A DNA stretch of 22,848 bases, taken from Moryella indoligenes. Lineage in GTDB: Bacteria > Bacillota > Clostridia > Lachnospirales > Lachnospiraceae. Below are positions 22,844 to 22,848 of the stretch, piece after piece (position 1 is the first letter of the stretch; each line of letters starts with the position of its first letter). The DNA is taken from assembly GCF_030812885.1 (NCBI RefSeq), contig NZ_JAUSTO010000024.1, positions 1 through 22,848 on the forward strand. Direction: 5' to 3'. Made by a program: the position numbers and the translations under genes. A model generated the notes under the pieces. That model did no database searches and was not told the DNA's origin. It saw nothing but the letters and a program-made list of their open reading frames with translations.

Positions 22844-22848
22844 TCCGG

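Noticed and set aside
1..22848. CRISPR array, tRNA or rRNA genes
   Set aside because: No regularly spaced direct repeats, no cloverleaf with a CCA-type end and no rRNA sequence were seen on either strand.

Overview
The window carries most of an integrative and conjugative element (ICE) of the Tn1549/CTn type found in Gram-positive gut Clostridia. A Lachnospiraceae-like host is the best guess, from the GC-rich backbone, strong AGGAGG ribosome sites, several TTG/GTG starts and the family mix (Maff2, PrgI, VirB4, NlpC/P60, DUF4315, DUF4366, RadC-ArdC, topoisomerase III, DUF6462, Tn916-type integrase). The relaxase and coupling protein are not in the window and presumably lie to the left.

Layout. 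1-195: the last 94 bases of a group II intron (complete domains V and VI) sitting inside a maff2 gene, followed by the maff2 3' exon. 306-7440: the type IV secretion module, in order a VirB6/TrbL-like channel protein (broken by an in-frame TAG), PrgI, VirB4 ATPase, a membrane-anchored NlpC/P60 wall hydrolase, DUF4315 and DUF4366. 7441-10354: an AT-richer cargo block with a DUF3784 membrane protein, an IS110-family insertion sequence (transposase frameshifted, with a candidate bridge-RNA hairpin upstream of it) and a GNAT acetyltransferase, with palindromes and terminators between. 10355-13876: two tiny ORFs, a RadC-ArdC antirestriction-type gene frameshifted exactly at its HExxH motif, a terminator, a topoisomerase III cut off after about 175 residues and joined to the tail of an unrelated gene. 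13930-15631: a protein that may have a uracil-DNA-glycosylase-like fold, a divergent peptide deformylase, a 13-codon acetyltransferase remnant and a small unknown protein.

15737-17484 is a leftward cluster: DUF5131 (phage Gp37/Gp68), a small XRE regulator and a LexA/CI-like S24 repressor. It is divergent, across a dyad-containing control region, from a rightward run of small genes (zinc ribbon, an unnamed beta-rich protein). A gene-free stretch of about 550 bases follows, rich in hairpins and ending in a long closing stem with a U-tract. Then come an XRE regulator, a sigma/ArpU-like protein, a DUF6462 excisionase-like protein, a spacer with palindromes and repeats, and the integrase. Beyond the integrase are a short promoter-terminator unit and a metallophosphoesterase gene broken by TAG.

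Taken together the genes supply transfer (secretion channel and wall hydrolase), protection in the recipient (ArdC), DNA processing (topoisomerase), damage-responsive control (S24 repressor) and excision/integration (Xis-like plus Int). At least six lesions (intron insertion, two in-frame TAGs, two one-base losses in G runs, a large deletion) suggest that this copy is decaying and cannot transfer by itself, unless some of the one-base losses are sequence errors. Best candidates for undescribed biology: the IS110 bridge RNA, the structured RNA at 18758-18853, the possibly UDG-like protein paired with the odd deformylase, and the S24-XRE-DUF5131 operon.
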